From Holophagales bacterium (GTDB lineage: Bacteria > Acidobacteriota > Thermoanaerobaculia > UBA5066), in the NCBI GenBank assembly GCA_016714815.1, contig JADKBZ010000008.1, forward strand, positions 1 to 64,000: a DNA stretch of 64,000 nt. The letters run 5' to 3'. This document shows positions 52,764-60,456 of the stretch, piece after piece. A model generated the notes under the pieces. It searched no databases. It was not told where the DNA came from and was given only the letters and a program-made list of their open reading frames with translations. The position numbers and the translations under genes were made by a program. Every line of letters starts with the position of its first letter. The stretch's first letter is position 1.

Positions 52764-53536
52764 CTCAGGACTCCCGATGCGAGGAACCCCCCGTCGACGA
52801 CGACGACCTCGCCGTTCACGAAGCTCGACGCGTCCGACGCGAGGAGGACGCAGACGCCCTGGAGCTCCTCCATCCTCCCGTAACGCTTCAGCGGCGTCCG
52901 GGCGACGAGCTCGCGCCCCCGCTCCGTCCCGTCCAGGAGCTCCTGGTTGAGGGGCGTCCGGAAGACGCCCGGCGCGATGGCGTTCACGTTCACGCCCCGC
53001 GGTCCCCACTCGAGGGCGAGCGACTTCGTCAGGGCGACGACCGCCGCCTTGCTCGCGTTGTAGGCGGCCACCTCGAGGAGGGCCACGGTCGACGCGAGGG
53101 ACGCGATGTTCACGATCCGGCCGCTCCCCCGCCCGAGCATGTGCCGACCGAAGACCTGGCAGGCGCGCAGCGTCCCGGTCAGGTTCGTGTCGAGGATCCG
53201 CTGCCACTCCTCCTCGCCGAGGTCGAGGGTGGGGGTCCGCTTCGTGCAGGCGGCGCAGTTGACGAGGACGTCGACCCGCCCGAGCTCGGCAACGCACGCC
53301 GCGAGCGCCGCCTCGAGCGAAGAGCGATCGGTGACGTCGGCGGTCACGCGGAGCGACCTCCGGCCGAACGACTCCACCTCGGCCGCCGCCGCTTCGACGT
53401 GCTCGCGCCGGCGGGCGGTCGGGACGACGTCGGCTCCCGCCTCGGCGAGGCCTCGTGCGAGGGCGAGGCCGATCCCCGAGGTCCCCCCGATCACCACCGC
53501 GACGCGCCCTTCCAGCGAAAGGCTCGGAAGGCTCAC
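52760..53536 (-). CDS. SDR-family dehydrogenase (sugar/sugar-acid type)
   Basis: 258 residues of classical SDR: VVIGGTSGIGLALA cofactor loop, NCAACTKR in the NNAG place, Ser in NIASLAS, YNASK for Tyr and Lys, VNAIAPGVFRTPLN, and VVVDGGFLASG. It resembles gluconate 5-dehydrogenase and 2-keto-3-deoxy-L-fuconate dehydrogenase. Its position between the regulator and the FucD-like gene, with ATGA and TTGA overlaps on the two sides, suggests it oxidises either the free sugar or the FucD product. Confidence 0.82.
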   Translation of the reverse strand: MSLPSLSLEGRVAVVIGGTSGIGLALARGLAEAGADVVPTARRREHVEAAAAEVESFGRRSLRVTADVTDRSSLEAALAACVAELGRVDVLVNCAACTKRTPTLDLGEEEWQRILDTNLTGTLRACQVFGRHMLGRGSGRIVNIASLASTVALLEVAAYNASKAAVVALTKSLALEWGPRGVNVNAIAPGVFRTPLNQELLDGTERGRELVARTPLKRYGRMEELQGVCVLLASDASSFVNGEVVVVDGGFLASGVLS

Positions 53537-54294
53537 TTCGCCCTCCGGGTCCGCGGCTTCTCCTCCTCGCGGGGGTGCGCCGGGCTCTCTTCGGCGGCCT
53601 GGGCCTGCCGGGCCATGCTGAGGTGCTCGCCCATCAGGACGCGGGATTCGTCGGCGTCGCGGTCCTTGATCGCCCGGTAGATCTGCCGGTGCAGCTCGGC
53701 CGACTCTTTCAGGTCCTTCGCCCGCTCGACGGTGACCCGGCGGTACTCGAAGACGAGCTCGGCGAGCGTGTCGATGAGCGTCGTGAGAACCGGGTTCCGC
53801 GAGCCCGCGGCGACGACCCGGTGGAACTGGAGGTCGTGGACGAGGAACGTCTGGGGGTCGTCGAGAGAGGCGAACATGCTCGTCACCTCGTCGGCGATCA
53901 GAGCGATCTGCTCGGCCGTGGCCCGCTCAGCCGCCAGGCCCGCCGTCCCGACCTCGAGGACGCGCCGCGCCTCGAACATCTCGTCGCGCGTGAAGCCGTG
54001 GAGCGCCGCCAGAAAGCGGAGCGGCCCGTCCCCCAGCTTCGGCGGCCCGTCGGCGATGTAGGTGCCCGAGCCCTGCCGGGCCTCGATGACGCCCATCGCC
54101 TGGAGGGTCCTGAGCCCGGACCGGAGCGAGGGCCGGCTGACCTTGATCTGCAGGGCGAGGTCCCGCTCGGCCGGGAGCCGGTCCCCGGGATGGAGGCTCC
54201 CGTCCTCGATGAGGCGGCGGACGTGCTCCACGACTTTTGCGCCCACGGCCCCTTCGATCTTCGGTCGTTCTCCTGCGGTCTGACCTTTTGTCAT
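53533..54294 (-). CDS. FadR-family (GntR) transcriptional regulator of uronate genes
   Basis: 253 residues: winged helix at 20-90 (VVEHVRRLIEDGSLHPGDRLPAERDLA, SRPSLRSGLRTLQAMGVIEARQGSGTYI) and an all-helical FCD ligand domain at 110-230 with a metal-site pattern (DLQFHRVVAAGSRN, ELHRQIYRAI). Regulators such as UxuR, ExuR and KdgR-type FadR proteins bind TnGTnnnACnA and are released by uronates or KDG. Ten sites of this form lie in the window, one at the start of this gene, so self-control is likely. ATG at 54294 has GAGGGTG before it. It overlaps the SDR gene by ATGA. Confidence 0.9.
   Translation of the reverse strand: MTKGQTAGERPKIEGAVGAKVVEHVRRLIEDGSLHPGDRLPAERDLALQIKVSRPSLRSGLRTLQAMGVIEARQGSGTYIADGPPKLGDGPLRFLAALHGFTRDEMFEARRVLEVGTAGLAAERATAEQIALIADEVTSMFASLDDPQTFLVHDLQFHRVVAAGSRNPVLTTLIDTLAELVFEYRRVTVERAKDLKESAELHRQIYRAIKDRDADESRVLMGEHLSMARQAQAAEESPAHPREEEKPRTRRAK
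54277..54285 (+). promoter_or_regulatory. GGTCTGACC palindrome at the regulator's start
   Basis: It lies within the first codons of the GntR gene (Gly-Gln-Thr). With the copy at 54497-54507 it flanks the divergent region between the regulator and kduD. Confidence 0.4.
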
Positions 54295-54496
54295 ATCACC
54301 CTCTAAGTGGTTCTTCAGAGAGATAGCATCCGGGTCCAGCCGAGTCAAGCAGGAAGCGCTCGCGAAGGGCCCCGGACAGGCCGAAACGACCGCATCTCGA
54401 AGCCGTTCCTTCCACCCCCCGGCGGAATACCCCGCCGGCCGGCGGGTTCCTTCCGGTCGGCCCTCTTCCGGATCGCCCCCCACCACTACGCAAGAA

Positions 54497-54507
54497 AGGT
54501 CAGACCA
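54497..54507 (+). promoter_or_regulatory. Candidate operator before kduD
   Basis: AGGTCAGACCA (reverse strand TGGTCTGACCT), directly upstream of and touching a TATAGA -10-like box at 54508-54513. Confidence 0.5.
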
Positions 54508-54513
54508 TATAGA
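54508..54513 (+). promoter_or_regulatory. -10 box of kduD-eda
   Basis: TATAGA, five of six consensus bases except the last two positions being GA for AT. No good -35 is seen. The start of transcription would be about 54520, five bases from the kduD ATG, which lacks a ribosome site, so the message may be leaderless. Confidence 0.35.
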
Positions 54514-54524
54514 CTTCTCCGGTC

Positions 54525-55292
54525 ATGAGCACACACGACCTCTTCCGCCTCGAGGGCCGCGTCGCCCTCGTCACCGGCGCCACCTCCGGCCTCGGCGGCG
54601 CCATGGCCGAGGCCCTCGCCTCCGCCGGAGCCGACGTCGTCTGCCACGGTCTCGCCGAGCCCCCCGAGGAGACGATGGCCGCCGTCCGCGCCCACGGGCG
54701 CCGTGCCGCCGCCGTCGTCGGCGACCTGAGCCTCCCCGAGACCGCGACGCGGCTCGTCGACGAGGCCGAATCCGCCCTCGGGCCGGTCGACATCCTCGTG
54801 AACAACGCCGGGACGATCCGCCGCGCCCCCGCCGCCGAGCACTCCGACGCGGACTGGGACCTCGTCCTCGGCGTCAACCTCTCCAGCCCCTTCCGCCTCT
54901 CCCGCGAGGTCGGGAGACGCCTCATCGCGCGCGGCGCGCACGGGAAGATCGTGAACGTCGCGTCGCTCCTCTCCTTCCAGGGCGGGATCCTCGTCCCCTC
55001 CTACGCCGCGGCGAAAGGGGGGCTCGCCCAGCTGACGAAGGCCCTCGCCAACGAGTGGGCGCCGAAGGGGATCAACGTCAACGCCATCGCCCCCGGCTAC
55101 ATGAGGACCGACAACACCGCCGCCCTCCGCGCCGACGCGAACCGGAGCCGGCAGATCCTCGAGCGGATCCCCGCCGGGAGATGGGGCGAGCCGGAGGACC
55201 TCGCCGGGGTGGTCGTCTTCCTCGCCTCGTCCGCCAGCGACTACGTCAACGGCCACGTCGTCGTCGTCGACGGCGGCTGGCTGGCCAGGTAA
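54525..55292 (+). CDS. kduD: 2-dehydro-3-deoxy-D-gluconate dehydrogenase / 2-deoxy-D-gluconate 3-dehydrogenase
   Basis: 255 residues of classical SDR close to KduD: LFRLEGRVALVTGATSGLGGAMA, NNAGTIRRAPA, Ser in NVASLLSFQGGILVPSYAAAKGG with Tyr and Lys, and GINVNAIAPGYMRTDNTAALRAD. The TIRR and DNTxALRxD stretches are typical of KduD. It reduces 2,5-diketo-3-deoxygluconate, the KduI product, to KDG. It is divergent from the GntR gene and followed after 11 bp by the KDPG aldolase gene. Confidence 0.9.
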   Translation: MSTHDLFRLEGRVALVTGATSGLGGAMAEALASAGADVVCHGLAEPPEETMAAVRAHGRRAAAVVGDLSLPETATRLVDEAESALGPVDILVNNAGTIRRAPAAEHSDADWDLVLGVNLSSPFRLSREVGRRLIARGAHGKIVNVASLLSFQGGILVPSYAAAKGGLAQLTKALANEWAPKGINVNAIAPGYMRTDNTAALRADANRSRQILERIPAGRWGEPEDLAGVVVFLASSASDYVNGHVVVVDGGWLAR

Positions 55293-55303
55293 CGGAGGCG
55301 CCC

Positions 55304-55957
55304 GTGTCCTCCCGAGCCGAGACCGTCGCCGCCCTCGAGGCGTGCGGCGTCGTCGCCGTCATCCGCCTGAAGGAGGCCGGAACTCTCCGGGCCGTCGTCG
55401 ACGCCCTGGCCGCCGGAGGAGTCCTCGCCCTCGAGGTGACGATGACGGTCCCGCGCGCCCTCGAGCTCATCGCCGAGATCGCGCCGTCGCTTCCTCCCGA
55501 GATCGTTCTCGGCGCCGGGACCGTCCTCGACGCGGCGACGGCGCGGGCGGCGATCGAGGCCGGGGCGCGCTACGTCGTCAGCCCGGTCTTCCGCGAGGAG
55601 GTCCTCCGCGTCTGCCACCGCGCGGGCGTGGCCGCGATGCCCGGCTGCTTCACCCCGACCGAGATCCTGGCGGCCTCGGAGGCGGGGGCCGACGTCGTCA
55701 AGGTCTTCCCCGCCACGGCGCTCGGGCCAGGCTACTTCCGGGACCTGAGAGGTCCCTTCCCGGACCTGAGGCTCATGCCGACGGGCGGCGTTTCGCTCGC
55801 GAACGCGGGCGACTGGATCCGCGCCGGAGCCGTGGCGATCGGCGTCGGTACGGCCCTCGTCGACGCCGGAACGGTCGCCGCCCGCCGCTTCGACGAGATC
55901 ACCGAAAGGGCCCGGCAGTTCGTCGCGGCGGTCGCCGCGGCGCGGAGTGAGCGATGA
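55304..55957 (+). CDS. eda: 2-keto-3-deoxy-6-phosphogluconate aldolase
   Basis: 217 residues, the normal length. LEVTMTVPRALE has the catalytic Glu, GAGTVLDAATARAAIEAGARYVVSP and MPGCFTPTEILAASEAGADVVKVFPA give the phosphate site and the Schiff-base Lys (VVKVFPA), MPTGGVSLANAGDWIRAGA the last strands. It splits KDPG into pyruvate and glyceraldehyde 3-phosphate, the end of the pathway. GTG at 55304 follows ACGGAGG. Repeat copy C starts at its stop codon. Confidence 0.93.
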   Translation: MSSRAETVAALEACGVVAVIRLKEAGTLRAVVDALAAGGVLALEVTMTVPRALELIAEIAPSLPPEIVLGAGTVLDAATARAAIEAGARYVVSPVFREEVLRVCHRAGVAAMPGCFTPTEILAASEAGADVVKVFPATALGPGYFRDLRGPFPDLRLMPTGGVSLANAGDWIRAGAVAIGVGTALVDAGTVAARRFDEITERARQFVAAVAAARSER

Positions 55958-56047
55958 AGAGAGGAAGCCCGCGCGGAGGGGTTCGGGGACCGCGAGGGGC
56001 GCTGCGGCGCCCCCTCGCGAAGACGAAGTCCACCCGGCGTCCGGGTT
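55957..56047 (+). repeat. Dispersed palindromic repeat, copy C
   Basis: Opens GGAAGCCCGCGCGGAGGGG and TTCGGGGACC, ends CCCGGCGTCCGGGTT. The middle holds its own hairpin, CGCGAGGGGCGC with GCGCCCCCTCGCG around a short loop. It follows eda at once and precedes kdgK by about 120 bp. Confidence 0.65.
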
Positions 56048-56165
56048 GGCTGCGCCTTCACCTCGCGGCCAAGCCGCTCGGCGGTCCTCCGAGATCATTG
56101 TCAGAAAAGCCCCCGTGCCTCGGGCTTTCCGTCAACGCATGTCGGGCGCAGAACGGTAGGAAGCC

Positions 56166-57194
56166 ATGAAGACGGTCATCACCTTCGGCGAGATCATGCT
56201 GAGGCTCTCCCCGCCCGGGTTCGAGCGGCTCTTCCAGTCGCCGCTCCTCGCGGCCACCTTCGGCGGCGGGGAGGCGAACGTCGCCGTCAGCCTCGCCCAC
56301 TTCGGCCTCGACAGCCGCTACGTGACGCGCCTTCCCGCCAATGCCGTCGGCGACGCCGCGCTCCGGGCCGTGCGGGCCGAAGGGGTGAACGTCGACGGGG
56401 TCCTCCGCGGCGGCGACCGCCTCGGCATCTACTTCGCCGAGACGGGCGCGAGCCAGCGCGCCGGCGTCGTGGTCTACGACCGGGCCGGTTCCGCCGTGGC
56501 CGGCGCCGGGCCCGGGGTGTTCGACTGGGCGCGGCTCCTTTCGGGAGCGGCCTGGTTTCACGTCACCGGGATCACCCCCGCCCTCGGCCCCGCCGCCGCC
56601 GCGACGACGCTCGAGGCCGTCGAGGCCGCACGCGCGGCCGGAGCGCGCGTCTCGATCGACCTCAACTTCCGAAGGAAGCTCTGGACCGAGGAGGAGGCGC
56701 AGGCCGTGATGCGGCCCCTGGCGGCGCGGGCCCACGTCGTGATCGCAAACGAGGAGGACGTCCAGGCGTGCCTCGGGCTCGCGGTGCGGGACACCGACGT
56801 GCGACGCGGCGGGCTCGACCCCGCGGCCTATCGCGAGACGGCCGTCCGGGTCGCGCGGGACTTCGGATCGGAGCTCGTCGCGATCACGCTCCGGGAGAGC
56901 CGGTCGGCAAGCCGGAACGGCTGGAGCGCCGTCCTGTGGGACGCGGCCGCGGCGGCCTTCCACGAAAGCCGGAAATACGACGTGACCCTCGTCGACCGGA
57001 TCGGCGGGGGCGACTCGTTCGCCGCCGGCCTCGTCTTCGGGCTCGTCACCGGGCGCTCCCCGGCGGAGGCGCTCGGCTTCGCGGTCGCCGCCAGCGCCCT
57101 GAAGCAGACGATCCCGGGGGACTTCAACCGCGTGACGGTCGACGAGGTCGACCGCCTCGCGGGCGGCGACGGGAGCGGGCGGGTCCGGCGGTAG
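56166..57194 (+). CDS. kdgK: 2-keto-3-deoxygluconate kinase
   Basis: 342 residues of PfkB fold. TFGEIMLRLSPPGFERLFQS and FGGGEANVAVSLAHFGL form the N-terminal signature, FDLNFRRKLW-like DLNFRRKLW and NEEDVQACLG the KDG-kinase branch, DRIGGGDSFAAGLVFGL the catalytic Asp. It phosphorylates KDG to KDPG for Eda. GTAGGAAG precedes the ATG. It is about 38 percent-looking in shared blocks with the kinase at 18760, meaning common family but clear divergence; I have not aligned them. Confidence 0.9.
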   Translation: MKTVITFGEIMLRLSPPGFERLFQSPLLAATFGGGEANVAVSLAHFGLDSRYVTRLPANAVGDAALRAVRAEGVNVDGVLRGGDRLGIYFAETGASQRAGVVVYDRAGSAVAGAGPGVFDWARLLSGAAWFHVTGITPALGPAAAATTLEAVEAARAAGARVSIDLNFRRKLWTEEEAQAVMRPLAARAHVVIANEEDVQACLGLAVRDTDVRRGGLDPAAYRETAVRVARDFGSELVAITLRESRSASRNGWSAVLWDAAAAAFHESRKYDVTLVDRIGGGDSFAAGLVFGLVTGRSPAEALGFAVAASALKQTIPGDFNRVTVDEVDRLAGGDGSGRVRR

Positions 57195-57246
57195 CGGGCG
57201 ACGTCCGTCCCGGCATCCCTTTCCATCCGCCCGGCTTCACACCGTC

Positions 57247-57274
57247 TTGACACGCTCCCGCCGTCTGCTATCGT
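57247..57274 (+). promoter_or_regulatory. Promoter of the phoU-pst operon
   Basis: TTGACA at 57247-57252 and TATCGT at 57269-57274 with a 16-base spacer, about 60 bases before the phoU ATG. I could not identify a clear Pho box. Confidence 0.5.
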
Positions 57275-57332
57275 CCTGCGTTGCAAGGAGATAGCGGGGA
57301 GGCCGCCTCCTCTCTCGCCATCAAGGAAGCGA

Positions 57333-58439
57333 ATGCCGACCCGTCTGGAAATCTCCCTCGAACGCGACATCGACCGTATCCGCCAGGAGCTCCTCGAGAT
57401 GTCCAGCCTCGCGGAGCGGGCTCTGCGGGATTGCGTCGAGTCGTTCGGCGTCGGCAACCGCCAGCGGGCCTACGCCGTCATCCTGCGCGATCAGCTCATC
57501 GACGAGAAGGAGAAGGAGATCGACCGGCTCTGCCTCGAGTTCCTCGTGCGGCAGCAGCCCGTCGGCATCCACCTCCGGCTCGCCTACAGCGCCATCAAGA
57601 TCAACCTTGAGCTGGAGAGGGTCGGGGACTACGCCGAGAGCATCGCCCGGCAGGTCCTCCGCCTCGACACGCTCCCGGAGGCGCCCGCGCCGCTCCAGCG
57701 GCGGCTCGTCGAGATGGCCGACCTCTCCATCCCGATGATCCACGACGCGATCGAGGCGTTCGTGAAGCAGGACGCCGAGCTCGCGAAGGCGGTCATCGTC
57801 AGCGAGCCGGCCGTCGACGCGCTCCTCGGCAAGCTCGTCACCGAGCTCGTCGAGGAGGTCCGCGAGTCGCGGATCGTCCCGGAGATGCTCGTGGCGCTCT
57901 CCACGATCGGCCGCCGCTTCGAGCGCGTGGCGGACCAGGCCCGGAACGTCTGCATGGAGACGCTCTACATGTGCACGGGCCAGTACGCCAAGCACCCGGG
58001 CGCCGACACCTTCCGCGTCCTCTTCGTGGGCGAGCACAACGCCTGCCGGAGCCAGATGGCCGAAGCGATCGCCCAGTCGCTCGGGCAGCCGAAGTTCGTC
58101 TTCTCCAGCGCCGGCCTCGAGCCGCGAGCGATCGACCCGAGGACCTTCGCCTTCCTGAAGGAGAAGGGGTTCGACGCCCTCCACATGGCGCCGAAGGGGA
58201 CCGACCAGATCCCGAACCTCGAGTACTACAACGTCGTCGTCGGGGTCGCCACCGAGGCGCAGCAGGCGTTTCCGCGCACGCCGCGAAACCTCGTCTACGT
58301 CGACTGGAGCATCGACGACCCGTCGCGCGCCGAGGGCTCTCCCGAAGAGGTTCACGCGGCCTACGAGGCGGCGTACGAATTCCTTTCCCGCAACGTCCGG
58401 GACCTCGTTGGCGCCGTCCTCGGAATCGCCCTCGACTAG
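57333..58439 (+). CDS. phoU: PhoU fused to a low-molecular-weight phosphatase/ArsC-like domain
   Basis: 368 residues. Residues 1-220 are PhoU with both three-helix halves and their metal-binding E/DxxxD motifs (LERVGDYAESIA near 94; FERVADQARNV near 196). PhoU restrains PhoR-PstSCAB signalling. Residues 228-368 match low-molecular-weight tyrosine phosphatase/arsenate reductase: VLFVGEHNACRSQMAEA, SSAGLEP, and DWSIDDPSR with the general-acid Asp. The nucleophile Cys of C-x5-R is Gly233; Arg239 is kept and a Cys is at 238. The domain should bind phosphate-like anions but not catalyse in the usual way. First gene of the pst operon; AAGGAAG precedes the ATG. Confidence 0.9.
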   Translation: MPTRLEISLERDIDRIRQELLEMSSLAERALRDCVESFGVGNRQRAYAVILRDQLIDEKEKEIDRLCLEFLVRQQPVGIHLRLAYSAIKINLELERVGDYAESIARQVLRLDTLPEAPAPLQRRLVEMADLSIPMIHDAIEAFVKQDAELAKAVIVSEPAVDALLGKLVTELVEEVRESRIVPEMLVALSTIGRRFERVADQARNVCMETLYMCTGQYAKHPGADTFRVLFVGEHNACRSQMAEAIAQSLGQPKFVFSSAGLEPRAIDPRTFAFLKEKGFDALHMAPKGTDQIPNLEYYNVVVGVATEAQQAFPRTPRNLVYVDWSIDDPSRAEGSPEEVHAAYEAAYEFLSRNVRDLVGAVLGIALD

Positions 58440-58464
58440 CACGCAACGCCCCACAGGAGAGCTC

Positions 58465-59460
58465 ATGGCCCGACTTCGTTCCCGCGCGCAGCTTCGGATG
58501 TCCGCCCTCTTCCTCGCCGCCACACTCGCCGTTCCGGCCTGCGGAGGCGGTGGGAGCAAGGAAGCGAAGGACGCGAAGCCTTCGAACACCGTCCTCCAGA
58601 ACAAGGGCTCCGACACCATGGTCAACGTCGCCCAGGTCTGGGCGGAGGAGTACCGCAAGGTCGCGCCGAACGTCGAGGTCGAGGTCTCCGGCGGCGGCTC
58701 GGGCGTCGGGATCGCCGCGCTCCTGAAGGGAGCGGTCGACCTCGCCAACGCCAGCCGGGACATCAAGCCGAGCGAGGCCGAGCAGGCGTCGAAGAACACC
58801 GGCAAGTCCCCCGTCGGGTTCAACGTCGGCGCCGACGCCCTCGCCGTCTACGTCCACAAGGACAACCCGATGTCCGAAATCACCCTCGTGCAGCTCACCG
58901 ACCTCTACGCCGAAGGCGGGAAGGTGACCCGCTGGTCGGAGCTCGGAATCACCATCCCCGGCGTCAAGGACGACACGATCGTCCGCGTGAGCCGCCAGTC
59001 GAGCTCCGGCACCTACGAGTTCTTCCGCGAGCACGCCCTCGGGAACCGCGATTTTCGGCTCGGCTCGCGCGACCTGAACGGCTCCAAGGAAGTCGTCGAG
59101 CTCGTCGGAACGACCCCGACGGCGATCGGCTACAGCGGCATGGGATACGCGACGGCCGACGTGAAGATGCTGAAGGTCGCGCCGAAAGCCGGTGCCCCGG
59201 CCGTCGCCCCGACGATCGCCGCCGTCCACGACAAGAGCTACCCGCTGGCCCGCTCGCTCCACGTCTACACCCTCGGCCAGCCCGAGGGAGCGGTGAAGGC
59301 CTACATCGACTGGATCCTCTCCCCCGCCGGCCAGAAGGTCGTCGAGGACGCCGGCTACGTGCCGGTCGCCGCCGCGGGAAACGCGACTGGGGCTCTCGCC
59401 ACTGAGGCGCCCGCTCCCGGCGCTCCGCCAGCCCCCGCGGCCCCTCAGCCGAAGCCCTGA
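58465..59460 (+). CDS. pstS: Phosphate-binding lipoprotein PstS
   Basis: 331 residues. A lipoprotein signal ends in AVPAC (Cys26). GSDTMVNVAQVWAEEYRK, SGGGSGVGIAALLKGAVDLANASR, RQSSSGTYEFFREHAL and IGYSGMGYAT are the four phosphate-contact regions of PstS. The C-terminal 30 residues are Ala/Pro-rich and disordered. It captures phosphate in the periplasm for PstCAB. AGGAGA precedes the ATG, and it starts 25 bp after the phoU fusion. A hairpin follows the stop. Confidence 0.93.
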   Translation: MARLRSRAQLRMSALFLAATLAVPACGGGGSKEAKDAKPSNTVLQNKGSDTMVNVAQVWAEEYRKVAPNVEVEVSGGGSGVGIAALLKGAVDLANASRDIKPSEAEQASKNTGKSPVGFNVGADALAVYVHKDNPMSEITLVQLTDLYAEGGKVTRWSELGITIPGVKDDTIVRVSRQSSSGTYEFFREHALGNRDFRLGSRDLNGSKEVVELVGTTPTAIGYSGMGYATADVKMLKVAPKAGAPAVAPTIAAVHDKSYPLARSLHVYTLGQPEGAVKAYIDWILSPAGQKVVEDAGYVPVAAAGNATGALATEAPAPGAPPAPAAPQPKP

Positions 59461-59487
59461 GGAGGCCCATCCGCATGGAGACGCCGG

Positions 59488-59512
59488 GCCCCGGGGCGCC
59501 TCGCCCCGGGGC
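59488..59512 (+). other. Strong intercistronic hairpin between pstS and pstC
   Basis: A perfect 11-bp stem, GCCCCGGGGCG, loop CCT, CGCCCCGGGGC, with no T tract. Such hairpins after binding-protein genes commonly protect the upstream message, giving more PstS than permease. Confidence 0.65.
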
Positions 59513-59524
59513 TCGACCCGAATC

Positions 59525-60454
59525 ATGAGCAGCGTGCCGTCCCCCATCCGGATCGCCCGCGCCGAGCGGTCGCGTGCCGCCGTCCTCGCGGAGAAGGCCC
59601 TCGAGGCGCTCATCCGCCTGAGCGGCGTCAGCGCCATCCTCTTCGTCGCGGCCATCTTCTTCTTCGTCCTCAAGGAAGCCGCGCCCGTTCTCTTCAGCGA
59701 GGGGTTCTCGCTCGGGCAATTCCTCTTCAGCACCGAGTGGTACCCGACCTCGGCCAACAACGTCCGCTACGGCACCTTCGCTCTGACGGTCGGAACCCTG
59801 AGCGTCACCGCGCTCGCGATGCTCATCGCCGTTCCCTTCGGCCTCGGCGCGGCGATCTACCTCTCGGAGTTCTGCAAGCCGCGCCTGCGCGAGACGCTCA
59901 AGGTCGTCATCGAGCTCCTCTCGGCGATCCCGAGCGTCGTGTGGGGCTTCGTCGGCCTCACCGTCATGAGCAAGCTCATCGTGAACGCGACGGGCGCGCC
60001 GGTCGGCGTGAACGTCCTCAACGGCGGGATCATCCTCGCCCTCATGAGCGTCCCCGTCATCGTCTCGATCGGCGAGGACGCCCTGAAGGCCGTCCCCGAC
60101 TCCTTCCGCGAGGCGGGGGTCGCGCTCGGCGCCACGCGCTGGCAGCTCGTCTACCGCGTCCTCCTCCCCGCCGCCAGGAACGGACTCCTCGCGGCCGTCC
60201 TCCTCGGCGTCGGGCGCGCCGTGGGCGAGACGATGGCCGTCCTGATGGCGACCGGGCACGCCGTCCACATCCCCGGAAGCCTCCTCGACTCGGTCCGCAC
60301 CCTCACGGCGAACATCGCCGCCGAGCTCGGAGAGGCGCCCTCCGGCTCCGACCACTACCGCGTCCTCTTCCTCACCGGGACGCTCCTCTTCCTCATCACC
60401 CTCGTCGTGAACCTGACGGCCGACTTCGTCGTCCGCGGGATCCGGAGGAAGTAG
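59525..60454 (+). CDS. pstC: Phosphate ABC transporter permease PstC
   Basis: 309 residues with six membrane helices, the first at 36-53. The permease EAA loop reads FREAGVALGATRWQLVYRVLLPAA and the helix before it IPSVVWGFVGL; YGTFALTVGTLSVTALAMLIAVPFG is the typical second-third helix region. It forms the membrane pore with PstA. Its stop is 2 bp before the pstA GTG. Confidence 0.93.
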   Translation: MSSVPSPIRIARAERSRAAVLAEKALEALIRLSGVSAILFVAAIFFFVLKEAAPVLFSEGFSLGQFLFSTEWYPTSANNVRYGTFALTVGTLSVTALAMLIAVPFGLGAAIYLSEFCKPRLRETLKVVIELLSAIPSVVWGFVGLTVMSKLIVNATGAPVGVNVLNGGIILALMSVPVIVSIGEDALKAVPDSFREAGVALGATRWQLVYRVLLPAARNGLLAAVLLGVGRAVGETMAVLMATGHAVHIPGSLLDSVRTLTANIAAELGEAPSGSDHYRVLFLTGTLLFLITLVVNLTADFVVRGIRRK

Positions 60455-60456
60455 CC

